Below are positions 8,688 to 17,262 of a stretch of 64,000 bases of DNA, in pieces (position 1 is the first letter of the stretch; each line of letters starts with the position of its first letter). The position numbers were made by a program, and so were the translations under genes. The notes under the pieces were generated by a model, which ran no database searches, was not told where the DNA came from, and was given only the letters and a program-made list of their open reading frames with translations. The DNA is from Labrys sedimenti. Its GTDB lineage: Bacteria > Pseudomonadota > Alphaproteobacteria > Rhizobiales > Labraceae. The stretch lies in the NCBI RefSeq assembly GCF_034424805.1, contig NZ_JAXOUF010000017.1:42204-106203 (forward strand). The letters are read 5' to 3'.

Positions 8688-10886
8688 TCAGAACGTCTTG
8701 CGATAGCCGAGCGTCACCGTGCGGCCCCAGGAATAGACCGGGAGGTTGCGCACGGAGGTCGCCGTGGGGTTCTGGAAGCGGGTGTCGAACAGATTGTCGA
8801 CGGACACATAGGCTTCGCCGCCCTTCACTGGTGCCGACAGGGCGACGTTCATGGTGGCGCCCGGCTTGATCTTGTAGCGGGTGCCCTTGAGGTCGATCGC
8901 CTTGTCGCGTCCCGAGAAGCCTTCACCCTCCACGCGCACCGACACGCCGTTGTCGAAGACGTAGCTGGCATAGAGCGTGCCGCGGAAGGGGGTGGCGATG
9001 CGGTTGTTGGGCAGCCAGCTGTCGAGCTTGCCGTCCTTGTTGGAATCGTAGCGCCCCTCGCGATAGCCGAGCACGGTGCCGATGGTCAGCTGGTCCGTCG
9101 CCGCATATTCGCCGGTGAACTCGCCGCCATAGATGAATTCCTTCTGCTGCGAGATGGTGTTGGTGACGGGGTCGAAGGTCACGCCCTGGCTGGAGGTGGA
9201 GATGAAGCCCGTCAGGCTGCCCTTGAAGCGGTCATGGCTGCCGCGGATGCCGAGTTCGTAATTGTTGACGATCTGGGCTTCGGGGCTGATGGAGGCATAG
9301 GAGACACTCGCGCCGGCGGGAAGGCAGTTCGGCCGAGCGATCGGGCACGCATAGGCCGTCGACAGGCCGGCGCGGCGGGTATAGGCGCCGACGTCGGGCA
9401 GGGCGAAGCCCTGCGAGAAGCCGCCGAAGATCTCGCTGGTTTCGGTGAGCTTGAAAGTGCCGCCGATGTTGAAGGTCGGCTTGGAATAAGTGAAGCTCCC
9501 GCCGGTGACGCGCAGCGCCGGCAGCACATATTGCCTGGAGGCGACCACGGTGTAGGCGGCCGGGCGGGTGAAATCGTCGACGTCGAGGGCGAAATGCTCG
9601 AAGCGCACGCCGCCGCGCACGGTGAGGCGGTCGGTCAGCGGCACCTGCAACTGGCCGAAGGCGGCGGTGGTGACCTGCTGCAGCGGCGTGAAGACATCCT
9701 GGCCGTTGGTCAGCGTCTGGTGGGTCTTTTCAAAGATGAGATCGCTGCCCCAGGTGAGCTTGGCGCCCTGCCAGATGGTATCGAGGGGGGTGTCGATGGT
9801 CAGGTTGACGCCACCGCGGTCCGAATAGAGCGTGGTCTGGTTATAGGGGCTCGTCGGGTCGGCTGGATTGAAGGAATAGTAGACCGGATTGTTGTAGATC
9901 GGATCGAAAGTTGAATAATTGAAGCGCTTCTTGATGTTGTTGTAGAAGCCAACGATGTTGAGGCTGCCAAGCGCAAAATCCTTGTCGCTATAGCGCAGCG
10001 ACAGGGACTTGGTGTCTTCGAGAACGCTCTCTCCCGTATAGGGCCGCGCAAAGTCCGGGCGAGCATAGGGCGGGGAATAGGCGGTCAGATAGCGCGGCGT
10101 CTGGTTGAAGTAGTACCAGCCTGCCGAGAATTCGAGCCGCTTGCCGGCGTCGAAGTCATAGCCGAGCTTGGCGAGGAGGTTGACCCGGCCGAAGCGGTCG
10201 CCGCCGCCCTGGCCCAGCATGGCATCGGATGGCAGTTCCCGCCCGGAGCCGTCATAGGTGCGACGCCCGAGATAGCCGCTGCCGCTCAGGACATAATCGA
10301 GCCCATTCTCGGCCTTGCCGGAGATGCTGGCGGACAGTTCCGGCGCCACCGAATCCACGGCATTCGCCGTGAAGGCGCGCAGGGCCGTGTTCACGGTGAT
10401 GCGAGGCTTGCCGGGTTCGGCCTTCTTGGTGATGAAATTGACGGTGCCGCCGGTGGCGCCGGCCCCATAGAGGCTGGAGGCGCCCGCCACCATCTCGATG
10501 CGCTCGATCGAGTTGAGGTCGATCAGGGACAGGATGCGGGAAACGTCCCGCAGGGGCGTACTGAGGGGAACGCCGTCGACCAGCACGAGCAGGTCACGGC
10601 CGCGATAGCTTTCGGAAGCGCCCGAGACCGTTTGGTTGGAAACCGAAAAGCCCGGCACCAGCTTGGCCAGGGCCGCCGATGCGCTCGCGCTCTGCTGAAG
10701 CTGCTTATCGATTTCCTGCCTATCGATCACCTGGACCGATTGCGGAATATCGGAGACGGATCTTTCGGCGCGAGAGGCGGTAACGGTAACCGGATCGAGC
10801 TCAATCGGCTGCTCCTGCGACTGCTGTGCCAGTGCAGGCGAAACAACCGATAGAAACATGACCGCCGATACGGATATCTTGCCCAT
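8688..10886 (-). CDS. TonB-dependent ferric siderophore receptor (RhtA/IutA type)
   Basis: Outer-membrane receptor of 732 residues. It has a signal peptide (cleavage after SPALA, about residue 20), then a TonB-box-like segment before DPVTVTASRAERS. The plug domain (about 35-150) contains RGRDLLVLVDGVPL and IERIEMVAGASSLYGAGATGGTVNFITK, and a long beta-barrel ends in an aromatic residue (YRKTF). Length and plug sequence fit the aerobactin/rhizobactin receptor group. It leads the receptor-orf122-rhtX operon, and its AT-rich promoter region is shared with the divergent AraC-type gene. GGAGG lies 14 bases before the ATG, rather far. Confidence 0.93.
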   Translation of the reverse strand: MGKISVSAVMFLSVVSPALAQQSQEQPIELDPVTVTASRAERSVSDIPQSVQVIDRQEIDKQLQQSASASAALAKLVPGFSVSNQTVSGASESYRGRDLLVLVDGVPLSTPLRDVSRILSLIDLNSIERIEMVAGASSLYGAGATGGTVNFITKKAEPGKPRITVNTALRAFTANAVDSVAPELSASISGKAENGLDYVLSGSGYLGRRTYDGSGRELPSDAMLGQGGGDRFGRVNLLAKLGYDFDAGKRLEFSAGWYYFNQTPRYLTAYSPPYARPDFARPYTGESVLEDTKSLSLRYSDKDFALGSLNIVGFYNNIKKRFNYSTFDPIYNNPVYYSFNPADPTSPYNQTTLYSDRGGVNLTIDTPLDTIWQGAKLTWGSDLIFEKTHQTLTNGQDVFTPLQQVTTAAFGQLQVPLTDRLTVRGGVRFEHFALDVDDFTRPAAYTVVASRQYVLPALRVTGGSFTYSKPTFNIGGTFKLTETSEIFGGFSQGFALPDVGAYTRRAGLSTAYACPIARPNCLPAGASVSYASISPEAQIVNNYELGIRGSHDRFKGSLTGFISTSSQGVTFDPVTNTISQQKEFIYGGEFTGEYAATDQLTIGTVLGYREGRYDSNKDGKLDSWLPNNRIATPFRGTLYASYVFDNGVSVRVEGEGFSGRDKAIDLKGTRYKIKPGATMNVALSAPVKGGEAYVSVDNLFDTRFQNPTATSVRNLPVYSWGRTVTLGYRKTF

Positions 10887-11077
10887 GATGAATTTTTAGA
10901 CCTCCAGCCACTCTCGATACGAAACTAAGTTATATTTGGCGATTTCAAGCGGATATCTGTTGTATATTCATAGTATATTCCCAGTTTGTAACGATTATAA
11001 TCTGGGATAAGATGTCATATACTTCTGGATATCGGCCCTTTCTCGCTCTATATTGACGAGAGGTCTTACTTGTCGAG
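10887..11077. promoter_or_regulatory. Divergent promoter region, receptor / AraC regulator, with repeats
   Basis: AT-rich 191-bp gap. It holds a direct repeat GTATATTC at 10962-10969 and 10973-10980, exactly 11 bp apart, and a related TATATTT at about 10931. An inverted pair TCCCAG (10979-10984) / CTGGGA (11002-11007) brackets an AT-rich stretch. Direct half-sites one helical turn apart are the usual pattern for AraC-family activators, so this is a candidate site for the neighbouring regulator. The iucA promoter does not carry an obvious copy of the same 8-mer. Confidence 0.55.
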
Positions 11078-12178
11078 TTGTTTGAATTCTTGGACTTGGG
11101 CGCATTGATTGATGGACTGAAGCGAACTGGAGGCGCGGATCACGCCGTTTTGACACCGCGAGAGCCTTTTGCGGGAAGGCTGCGGCCTGTCTGGTTGCTT
11201 GGGCACGGGCTGACGAGCGAAGAACTGGCGCTGGTCGAGTTGCGGGCGAGCGGGCGCATGGCCACACATCGCAGGCTCGACCCGTCGGACCAGGTCTTGC
11301 TCGGCGCCCGGGCATTGCTACGGCTTGAGCCCGATATCGGTCCGATCTCCTGCTTTTCTCCGCTCCAGGATCGAGAACTCCGCCTGGATGCCGCCGAACT
11401 CGGGGCGGGCGGTGTGCTGCTGCGGCCCTCCAATGGCCGGATGGAGGTCGAGCGTGACGGGCAGCGCACCGTCGTCTCCGCCAGGGAGGCCATTTTCCTG
11501 GCCGCCGGCCGGCCGGCCGGTCTGTGGCTACGGCATGTCGACCGTGTCGATTGCCTCGTCCTGGCGAACGAACGCATCACCGAGAATATGCTCGAATGCT
11601 CGGCCATGCTGCGGGTCTTCCCGCAAAACAACGACACGCTGGTGCTGCTCGGCAATTATGGCGCGGCGCTGATGCGGGGCCTGCTGCCGATGAGCGGACC
11701 GGTGCTGCTGCAGCATGCCTGCGCCTATATGGGCGATCTCGTCGACATCCTGTGCGGCGAGGCCGAGGCCCAGGTGCCCCATACCGTGCAGGATCGCGCG
11801 GCCGCGCGCTTGAACGCCATCAAGTCGGATATCGAAGCCCATCTCGACGACCAGGCGCTCAATGCCAGCCAGATCGCCCTGCGGCACGGTATCAGCACAC
11901 GCTATCTCCAGAAACTGTTCGAGGGGGAAGGCGAGACCTTTTCGGAATTCGTACTGCAGCGCCGGCTGGACAGGGCGATGCGTCGCCTGCAGTCACCCGA
12001 CGAGCGCAAGCGTTCGATCAGCGAGATCGCCTTCGATGTCGGTTTCGGCGACCTGTCCTATTTCAACCGCACCTTCCGCAGGCGCTTCGATACGTCGCCG
12101 CGCCTGGTGCGCGCCAAGCACCGCTCCGTATCCGCTGGCCCTGCGGGGAACGAATTGCCGGATGCGGGCAGCGCTTGA
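11078..12178 (+). CDS. AraC-family transcriptional regulator, RhrA-like
   Basis: A 366-residue regulator. The C-terminal third (about 245-345) is an AraC/XylS double helix-turn-helix: ALNASQIALRHGISTRYLQKLFEGEGETFSEFVLQRRLDRA, then the second helix pair ISEIAFDVGFGDLSYFNRTFRRRFDTSP. The N-terminal two thirds is an effector-type domain. In Sinorhizobium, RhrA, an AraC-type protein, activates the rhizobactin receptor and biosynthesis genes; the position beside a siderophore receptor supports the same role. The start is unsure: TTG 11078 is the first possible codon after a stop at 11054, with only a weak GAGAGG 14 bases upstream. Confidence 0.85.
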   Translation: MFEFLDLGALIDGLKRTGGADHAVLTPREPFAGRLRPVWLLGHGLTSEELALVELRASGRMATHRRLDPSDQVLLGARALLRLEPDIGPISCFSPLQDRELRLDAAELGAGGVLLRPSNGRMEVERDGQRTVVSAREAIFLAAGRPAGLWLRHVDRVDCLVLANERITENMLECSAMLRVFPQNNDTLVLLGNYGAALMRGLLPMSGPVLLQHACAYMGDLVDILCGEAEAQVPHTVQDRAAARLNAIKSDIEAHLDDQALNASQIALRHGISTRYLQKLFEGEGETFSEFVLQRRLDRAMRRLQSPDERKRSISEIAFDVGFGDLSYFNRTFRRRFDTSPRLVRAKHRSVSAGPAGNELPDAGSA

Positions 12179-12262
12179 GCGTAGGCTGCCCCGGTTCGCG
12201 GCCATCCGCATCGACGGCCTCGAATCATCGGCCAGAATCGGCCGTCTCGCCGATACCCGGCT

Positions 12263-12775
12263 TCAGTGGGCGGTGGCCGAGGGCGGCTTCATCCGCGTCA
12301 TGGTATCCAGGGCGCACGGGCTGACGGGGGCGATGAACAGCCCGACCCTTGCGAGGGCCTTGGCCAGGGCGGTGGTGGCATCGAGCGCCCGGTGCAGCCC
12401 GTCGCTCTTCAACAGGTAGGAGGCAGCGTGGAGCAACTGGACCCTGTCGTCGCGCTGCGCTGCATCGACCATGGCCAGCACCAGGCACTCGTCGCGGCAC
12501 AGGGCCCGGCAGGCGGCCGGACGCCAGCCGATCTCGTTGTCGGCCGTCGCCCGCAGCGTGCGCACGAAATGATGGAACTCGCCGAACAGCGGCTTGGCGT
12601 TTTCTTCCGGCATTTCGCGCGCCAGCCCTTCCCAGGCGATGTCCCAGCAGGCGGCATCGCCGGTGGCATAACCCGCCATCCAGCAGCGAAAGACGGAAAA
12701 GAGCAGGTTCTCGGCCGGAGCGTCGATATGATAGCCGACGGGGCGAGCGACATCGGGGCTTGGCAGGGTCATCAT
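12263..12775 (-). CDS. Conserved hypothetical protein, about 170 residues
   Basis: Soluble alpha-helical protein from ATG 12775 (or 12772), preceded by AAGGA at a good distance. I do not recognise the family. Visible features are FRCWMAGYATGDAACWDIAWEG near the N-terminus, several Trp and Cys residues, and HAASYLLKSDG later; the predicted helices and the W/C pattern suggest a compact helical bundle. It is convergent with the AraC gene and stands alone, with 164 bp separating it from the LysR gene upstream. Coding signal is good: codon use matches neighbours and the ribosome site is clear. Confidence 0.7.
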   Translation of the reverse strand: MMTLPSPDVARPVGYHIDAPAENLLFSVFRCWMAGYATGDAACWDIAWEGLAREMPEENAKPLFGEFHHFVRTLRATADNEIGWRPAACRALCRDECLVLAMVDAAQRDDRVQLLHAASYLLKSDGLHRALDATTALAKALARVGLFIAPVSPCALDTMTRMKPPSATAH

Positions 12776-12939
12776 GGTGTCCTTCAATCCGCGGGGTTCA
12801 AGGTCCCGGCATTGGCAACGGCACGCATAGGACCACACCGAACTGATTTGTTCAAGAAAATCTCTTTTTATTTCAATAGTTTGTAGGAATTCCAGGGTGC
12901 GCGGCCGGTCGCTTGCCCGCGGGGTTCGAGCGGCAGCGG

Positions 12940-13878
12940 TCAGCCGTGCCGGGCTGCTCCGCCTGCCGGAAGTTCGCGCTTCTCGCGGCTGCGGACCTCG
13001 GCCGTCTGCGCCAGGATCCAGTCCCGGAAGACCTTGATCTTGGGCGTCGTGCGCCGCGCCTCGGCGTGCACCAGCCAGTAGCCATCGCCATCGGAGCCGG
13101 TGATGTCGAAGGGCTGGATCAACTGGCCCTTGTCGAGGAAGGCCGTGTAGAGGTTGTGCGTGAGCATCGCCGCGCCTTGGTCGGTGATCGCCGCAGTCGC
13201 CTCATAGGCCTGGGTGCCGAAGGTCGGGCCGGGGATCACGCGGTCCGGCTCGAATCTGGTGCCCGCCGCCCTGAACCAGACTTCCCACCAGGGATCCTGC
13301 GGGCAGCACAGGGGAACCTTGTAGAGGTCCTCGGGCACGCGGATGCCGCCGACCTTCTCCGCCAATGCGGGGCTCAGCATCGGCGCATAATCGGCCTTGA
13401 ACAGGTAATGGGCCACCAGCCCGGGCCATTTTCCGGCGCCCACACGGATGCCGACATCCACATTTTCGCGGGCGATGTCGAGGGAGCGCGATGCGATGTC
13501 CATCTTCACGGCCAGGCCGGGATACATCAACTGGAATGTTCCAAGGCGGACGGCAAGCCAGTTCGATGCGAAGGTATCGATGGTCGTGACCGAGAGCACG
13601 CCGGATGCGCCGCCCTTGGTTGCGAACCAGGCGTCCGACAGGGTTGAAAACGCATTCGAGACCAGAGGGGCAAGCTGTTCACCGGCCTCGGTCAGCCTGA
13701 TCTGCCTTGCTTTTCTTATGAAAAGCGGTGTTCCGGCGCGTTCTTCGAGAACCTTGATCTGATAGCTGGCGGCCGATTGCGTCATGCCGAGCTCCTCGGC
13801 GGCCTTGGTGAAGCTGCCAAGCCGCGCGGCGGCCTCAAAGACCCTGATGGCGCCCAGCGGGGGCAAATCCCAATGCAT
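12940..13878 (-). CDS. LysR-family transcriptional regulator, GcvA-like
   Basis: A 312-residue LysR protein. The N-terminal HTH (about 1-65) reads LGAIRVFEAAARLGSFTKAAEELGMTQSAAS with the following linker helix. The effector domain has the GcvA-type SVTTIDTFASNWLAVRLGTF segment and VDVGIRVGAGKWPGL. Target unknown. The ATG at 13878 abuts a perfect palindrome (13879-13903), which leaves no room for a normal ribosome site and suggests tight self-control. The divergent neighbour is a DUF1127 small protein, a pairing often seen in rhizobia. Confidence 0.9.
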   Translation of the reverse strand: MHWDLPPLGAIRVFEAAARLGSFTKAAEELGMTQSAASYQIKVLEERAGTPLFIRKARQIRLTEAGEQLAPLVSNAFSTLSDAWFATKGGASGVLSVTTIDTFASNWLAVRLGTFQLMYPGLAVKMDIASRSLDIARENVDVGIRVGAGKWPGLVAHYLFKADYAPMLSPALAEKVGGIRVPEDLYKVPLCCPQDPWWEVWFRAAGTRFEPDRVIPGPTFGTQAYEATAAITDQGAAMLTHNLYTAFLDKGQLIQPFDITGSDGDGYWLVHAEARRTTPKIKVFRDWILAQTAEVRSREKRELPAGGAARHG

Positions 13879-13903
13879 GATGCATCAATCCAGTTGATGC
13901 ATC
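13879..13903. promoter_or_regulatory. Perfect 10-bp-arm palindrome at the LysR start, candidate operator
   Basis: GATGCATCAA (13879-13888), five-base spacer, then its exact reverse complement TTGATGCATC (13894-13903). The left arm begins at the base next to the LysR start codon, and the site lies 80 bp from the divergent DUF1127 gene. LysR proteins bind dyads of this size and usually repress their own gene. Confidence 0.65.
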
Positions 13904-13982
13904 CTACGCGACGTTCGATTGGAATCCAAGGCTTGGCGGCGGCAGGATGTCTCCATCGCTCCAGGCCGAAAGGACCACGAAC

Positions 13983-14153
13983 ATGACGAAACATATCAAG
14001 CGCTACAGGCTTTCGCTCCTCGACTTGTTCGCCGCGCCGTTCCGGCCGCGCGCCTCTCGTCAACTCGATCCCCGCGATCTCGGCGACCACCTGAAGCGCG
14101 ACCTGGGCCTGATCGATGGAAACCGGGCCGTCGGCGGCGTCCGCTGGCGGTGA
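13983..14153 (+). CDS. DUF1127-family small protein
   Basis: A 56-residue Arg-rich protein starting at ATG 13983, with AAAGGA eight bases upstream. The C-terminal segment LDPRDLGDHLKRDLGLIDG matches the DUF1127 (YjiS-like) signature, in which a D-L-x-D-[IL]-G-L helix ends the domain. Members of this family in Agrobacterium affect RNA turnover and phosphate or carbon metabolism, but no role can be assigned here. It is divergent from the GcvA-like regulator, which may control it. Confidence 0.75.
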   Translation: MTKHIKRYRLSLLDLFAAPFRPRASRQLDPRDLGDHLKRDLGLIDGNRAVGGVRWR

Positions 14154-14221
14154 CTCGCATCGGCAAGGGCAGGGGACCCGATGGGAAAGACCCGATCGGG
14201 GAGAGATCGGAGATCGCCACC

Positions 14222-14827
14222 ATGAAGAAAACGCCCGAGGCGCTCGAACAGTGCCGCCAGACCATCCAATCCTATGAGGGCTGCGCGGATCGCTACTACG
14301 CCCGCATTCCCGAAATGCCGAATCTGCGCGACCAGGCGGCATTGCGGCGTATCGCCGAAATGGCGGGAGATGGCGGATTGATCCTGGAGGTCGGGTCGGG
14401 GCCTGGCCGCGAGGCGGATTTCCTGGAGACGCTCGGCGTCACGGTGCGCCGCACCGATGCGACCCGCCGCTTTCTCGAATTGCAGGCCGCTCGCGGCAAG
14501 CATGGCGAACTGCTCAACATCGTCACCGACGATCTCGGCGGTCCTTACGATGCCGTCGTCGGCCTATGTGTGTTGATTCACGTTCCCCGCGATCGGATCG
14601 ATCACGTGCTGGCCAAGGTTGCCGCGTCGCTGCGTCCCGGTGCGCCTTTCCTCGTCTCCATGCGCGAGGGCGACGGGGAGACCGCCGGAAAGTTCCACAC
14701 GGTCTATTGGCGACGCGATGCGTTTGCCGTGCGGCTCGAACAAGCCGGGCTGACCGTGCTGTGGGATGAGTTTTCCATCGACCCGGATGGCGACCCCTGG
14801 AACACCTTCCTGGCCGTCAGGCCATGA
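14222..14827 (+). CDS. Class I SAM-dependent methyltransferase
   Basis: A 201-residue protein from ATG 14222 (a GGAG-like stretch upstream). SAM-binding motif I, LILEVGSGPGREADF, is at residues 53-67; VVGLCVLIHVPRDRIDHVL follows as the motif IV region and LRPGAPFLVSMREGDGET as post-motif sequence. The end, GLTVLWDEFSIDPDGDPWNTFLAVRP, closes a complete Rossmann methyltransferase without an extra substrate domain. Substrate unknown. An open extension back to 13919 overlaps the DUF1127 gene and reads as non-coding, so it was left out. Confidence 0.8.
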   Translation: MKKTPEALEQCRQTIQSYEGCADRYYARIPEMPNLRDQAALRRIAEMAGDGGLILEVGSGPGREADFLETLGVTVRRTDATRRFLELQAARGKHGELLNIVTDDLGGPYDAVVGLCVLIHVPRDRIDHVLAKVAASLRPGAPFLVSMREGDGETAGKFHTVYWRRDAFAVRLEQAGLTVLWDEFSIDPDGDPWNTFLAVRP

Positions 14828-14930
14828 TACCGGCTTTGCCGAGGCGCATTGCGGCTTCGCGGCGTTGACTTTCCCCACCACCGGGCGCAGACGCAAAGGT
14901 TCCCGCCTTTTTTTCCCGGTTTGCCTTACG

Positions 14931-15893
14931 ATGCCCAGCCATAAAGTCATCTATGATACCGATCCCGGCGTCGACGACGCCATGGCGCTGTTCTTCCTGC
15001 ACTATCATCCGGACATCGAACTGATCGGCATCACCACCTGCCACGGCAATGCGCCGGTCGAGATCACCACGCGCAACGCGCTCTATCTGAAGGAACGCTT
15101 CGGCATCGATGCGCCGGTGGTGCGCGGGGCGGCGGGCCCGGTGACGGGGGACGACGCCCATCACGCCGCCGTCGTCCACGGCCATAACGGCCTCGGCGAG
15201 ATCGAGATCCCCACCGAGATCGAGGCGCAGGCGATCGACATGCCCGCCCATCGCTTCATCATCGAGACCGTGCGCAAGCATCCCGGCGAGATCACGCTGC
15301 TGGCGGTGGGGCGCATGACCAACCTGGCCCTGGCCCTGCGCGAGGATCCCGAGATCGCCGGCCTGGTCCGCCGGGTGGTGGTGATGGGCGGTGCCTTCGG
15401 CTATCGCGGACATCTGGGCAACGTCACCCCAGCCGCGGAAGCCAACATCCATGGCGATCCGCATGCCGCCGACGAGATGTTCGCCGCAGCCTGGCCCGTT
15501 ACCGTCATCGGCCTCGACGTTACCCACGAAGTGCTGATGCCGCAGGATTATCTGCGCCGGCTGGGCGAGGAGGCCGGCGAGGTCGGCCGCTTCATCTGGG
15601 ACATCACCCGCTTCTACGAGAATTTCTATCTCAAGAAAGGGCTGGCCGGCATTTCCGTGCATGATGCCTCGGCGGCGATCTATCTGGTGGCGCCGGACTT
15701 GTTCGAAACCCGCTCCGGCCCGATTCGGGTGGTGTGCAAGGGCCTCGCCTTCGGCCAGACCATCCAGCGCCCGGCAGCGGTCGGTTTTCCGCCCAACGAA
15801 TGGGATGGCCGGCCGGATCATGCGGTCTGCATCGACGTCAAGGCCCAGCCCTTGCTCGATCTCTACCGGGAAACCCTGCTGAGATCGGCTTAA
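14931..15893 (+). CDS. Inosine-uridine preferring nucleoside hydrolase
   Basis: Enzyme of 320 residues that splits ribonucleosides into base and ribose for salvage. The calcium-binding signature DTDPGVDDA is at residues 9-17. VVVMGGAFG and an N-x-x-x-E-x-N-x-x-x-D-P-x-A-A stretch carry further substrate/metal ligands, and HDASAAIYLVAPDLF near the C-terminus carries the catalytic His region. Length fits the IunH family (about 310-320). Start at ATG 14931 is set by the family N-terminus; no strong ribosome site is seen. The hairpin repeat at 15897-15998 follows the stop at once. Confidence 0.93.
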   Translation: MPSHKVIYDTDPGVDDAMALFFLHYHPDIELIGITTCHGNAPVEITTRNALYLKERFGIDAPVVRGAAGPVTGDDAHHAAVVHGHNGLGEIEIPTEIEAQAIDMPAHRFIIETVRKHPGEITLLAVGRMTNLALALREDPEIAGLVRRVVVMGGAFGYRGHLGNVTPAAEANIHGDPHAADEMFAAAWPVTVIGLDVTHEVLMPQDYLRRLGEEAGEVGRFIWDITRFYENFYLKKGLAGISVHDASAAIYLVAPDLFETRSGPIRVVCKGLAFGQTIQRPAAVGFPPNEWDGRPDHAVCIDVKAQPLLDLYRETLLRSA

Positions 15894-15896
15894 AGA

Positions 15897-15998
15897 GCGG
15901 ACGGGACGTCCGCGGTCCCAGCCCTACCGCTTCCAGCGCGAATCTTGCAGGCCTTGTCCGGGAAACGCCGCGGCTGGGACCGCGGACATCTTGTCCGC
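15897..15998. repeat. REP-like intergenic hairpin, copy A
   Basis: Inverted repeat of 27-bp arms, 15897-15923 and 15972-15998, identical at 24 of 27 positions, with a 48-base loop. It fills the gap between the convergent nucleoside hydrolase and flavoprotein genes and could end both transcripts. It shares the GCGGAC...GTCCGC core with copies B and C, and its arms end in a GGTCCCAGCC block. Confidence 0.8.
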
Positions 15999-16000
15999 CC

Positions 16001-17239
16001 CTACCTGGCGGCCAGCCAGGTTTCGATGCCCCTCGCCGCCGCCACCCCGGTGGCGAAGCAGGCCTGCAGCAGGTAGCCCCCGGTCGGCGCCTCCCAGTCC
16101 AGCATCTCGCCGGCGACGAAGACACCGGGAAGCTTTCGCAGCATGAAATGGCCGTCGACCTCGTCGAGCGCGATGCCGCCGGCGCTGGAGATCGCGCGTT
16201 CGAGGCCGCGCTGCGCCGTCACCTTCAAGGGAACATGCTTGATCAGGCGGGCCAAGGGGACGGGATCTCGTGGCAGCATGTTGCCGGTGGCCTCGCGCAG
16301 CAGGCCGATGGCCGCCGGCGCCAGCTTGGCGGCTTTGCGCAGATAGGTGGAAAGGGACTGGCTGCCCTGCGGCCGGTCGAGCAGGCGAGGCAGCGCCGTC
16401 TCATCGAGATCGGGACGCAGGTCGATCTCGATCTCGGCATGGCCGTGCGTGGCGATCGCCGTGCGGATGAGGGGAGAGAGGGCATAGATCGCGCCGCCCT
16501 CGAGCCCCTGTTCGGTGACGACGGCCTCGCCGCGACGCGTGGTGCCGGCGATGGAAACGGCAATGCGCTTCAGCGGTTCGCCAGCCGATTTCTCCGCATA
16601 GGCCGGGCTCCAGGCGATTTCGGCGCCGCTGTTCGACGGTGCAAGCTCGGCGATGGTGACGCCGCGGTCGCGCAGCAGCGGGACCCAGCCGCCATCCGAA
16701 CCCAGGCGCGGCCAGGAGGCGCCACCGAGGGCGAGCAGCGTCGCAGCGGCTTTGCGATGAAGAGGCTTGTTGTCCGGACCCAGGAAGACGGGCTTTCCCC
16801 CATCGTCCCATCCTGTCCAGCAATGGCGGGTGTGCAGGGTCACACCCAGGCGAGTGAGCCGGGCCAGCCAGGCCCGCAACAAAGGCGAAGCCTTGAAGCT
16901 CTCGGGAAAGATGCGGCCGCTCGAACCGACAAAGGTCTTCTCGCCCAGCCCTTCGGCCCAGGCGACCAGATCGCTCGGCGCGAAGGCGCGCAAGGCGGGT
17001 TCGAGAAAGGCCTGGGCCGGACCGTAGCGGGTGAGGAAGCGCTCGAAATCCTCGCCATGTGTGAGGTTGAGCCCGCCGCGCCCGGCCATCAGGAATTTGC
17101 GGGCGGGCGAGGGCATGCGCTCATAAATCGCGACGCTTCGGCCGGCCTGCGCCAATTTCTCGGCGGCGATCAGCCCGGCCGGGCCGGCGCCGATGATGAC
17201 GATGTCGCTCAAGTCCGCCACGTCCGTCTTTATTTCCAA
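16001..17239 (-). CDS. NAD(P)/FAD-dependent oxidoreductase, TIGR03862-like flavoprotein
   Basis: A 412-residue HI0933/BaiN-type flavoprotein. An FAD-binding motif VIIGAGPAGLIAAEKLAQAG is at about 14-33, then the family signature RKFLMAGRGGLNLTH. A C-terminal GVFVAGEMLDWEAPTGGYLLQ-type block closes the FAD site. Reaction unknown; related proteins are poorly studied reductases. The only in-frame starts before the FAD motif are non-ATG: TTG 17239, or later GTG/TTG codons, so the N-terminus is uncertain. Divergent from the LysR gene with a gap of only about 23 bp, so the LysR protein may control it. Confidence 0.85.
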   Translation of the reverse strand: MEIKTDVADLSDIVIIGAGPAGLIAAEKLAQAGRSVAIYERMPSPARKFLMAGRGGLNLTHGEDFERFLTRYGPAQAFLEPALRAFAPSDLVAWAEGLGEKTFVGSSGRIFPESFKASPLLRAWLARLTRLGVTLHTRHCWTGWDDGGKPVFLGPDNKPLHRKAAATLLALGGASWPRLGSDGGWVPLLRDRGVTIAELAPSNSGAEIAWSPAYAEKSAGEPLKRIAVSIAGTTRRGEAVVTEQGLEGGAIYALSPLIRTAIATHGHAEIEIDLRPDLDETALPRLLDRPQGSQSLSTYLRKAAKLAPAAIGLLREATGNMLPRDPVPLARLIKHVPLKVTAQRGLERAISSAGGIALDEVDGHFMLRKLPGVFVAGEMLDWEAPTGGYLLQACFATGVAAARGIETWLAAR

Positions 17240-17262
17240 TTCGCATTGTGCTCACTGCCCTC

